From Acidobacteriota bacterium (lineage in GTDB: Bacteria > Acidobacteriota > Vicinamibacteria > Vicinamibacterales > UBA8438), in assembly GCA_003533545.1 (NCBI GenBank), contig DQEK01000218.1, forward strand, positions 1 to 6,370: a DNA stretch of 6,370 nucleotides. Direction: 5' to 3'. Position numbers and translations under genes: made by a program. Within the stretch, counting starts at the first letter, position 1; the number at the start of each line of letters is the position of its first letter. This document shows, one piece after another, positions 6,275 to 6,370 of the stretch. Below the pieces are notes generated by a model. The model searched no databases, had not been told where the DNA came from, and saw nothing but the letters and a program-made list of their open reading frames with translations.

Positions 6275-6370
6275 ATGATCAAAGTGCCTGTCCCGATGTC
6301 ATTCGTTCGCCGATGGACGACGTTGCTGGTCACCATCATCGTGTTTGTTCCGGGAACCAGCCTGGCCCAG
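6275..6370 (+). CDS. Start of an exported protein, truncated by the right edge
   Basis: Only the first 32 codons are present. They encode a typical Sec signal peptide: a basic n-region with Arg11 and Arg12 (MSFVRRW), a hydrophobic core (LLVTIIVFV) and a likely cleavage site SLA before Gln32. The mature protein lies wholly outside the window, so no function can be given. The start is set by the strong SD. The gene is transcribed away from the PD40 lipoprotein gene and shares the 275-base intergenic region with it. Confidence 0.8.
   Translation, partial: MIKVPVPMSFVRRWTTLLVTIIVFVPGTSLAQ

Noticed and set aside
1..6370. tRNA, rRNA, CRISPR, insertion sequence, integrase or defence gene
   Set aside because: No such gene, terminal inverted repeat or target duplication was seen on either strand.

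Overview
The window looks like a stretch of a GC-rich Gram-negative genome, most likely an Acidobacteriota bacterium of the Vicinamibacteria type (lineage is inference). The reasons are a secreted planctomycete-type cytochrome c fused to DUF1587/DUF1595/DUF1592 domains, a divergent signal-peptide-bearing ankyrin protein, a small c-type cytochrome with a 'GCL...W.L' C-terminal domain, and a PD40 beta-propeller lipoprotein. Each is a recurrent gene type in that group. No ribosomal, tRNA or other taxonomic marker is present to confirm this.

Layout, left to right. (1) 1-1433, minus: the N-terminal 477 codons of a large exported heme protein whose 3' end lies beyond the left edge. (2) 1434-1687: a divergent control region with a recognisable promoter for each flanking gene. 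The minus-strand promoter is overlapped by a perfect interrupted palindrome. (3) 1688-3229, plus: a secreted protein made almost entirely of ankyrin repeats. (4) 3186-3243: two perfect stem-loops at the convergent gene end, with no U-tract. (5) 5999-3249, minus: a two-gene operon, with a lipoprotein carrying fourteen PD40 repeats (probably two seven-bladed propellers) followed closely by an exported monoheme cytochrome c. (6) 6000-6274: a second divergent intergenic region. (7) 6275-6370, plus: the start of another exported protein, cut by the right edge.

Every gene here encodes a protein predicted to leave the cytoplasm (Sec signal peptides, one lipobox), and two bind heme. A periplasmic or outer-membrane redox and protein-interaction module is a reasonable reading, but the sequence shows no substrate or pathway. 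I see no mobile element, CRISPR array, RNA gene, toxin-antitoxin pair or defence system. The most unusual items are the palindrome over the -10 box, the 7+7 propeller arrangement, and the uncharacterised C-terminal domain of the small cytochrome.
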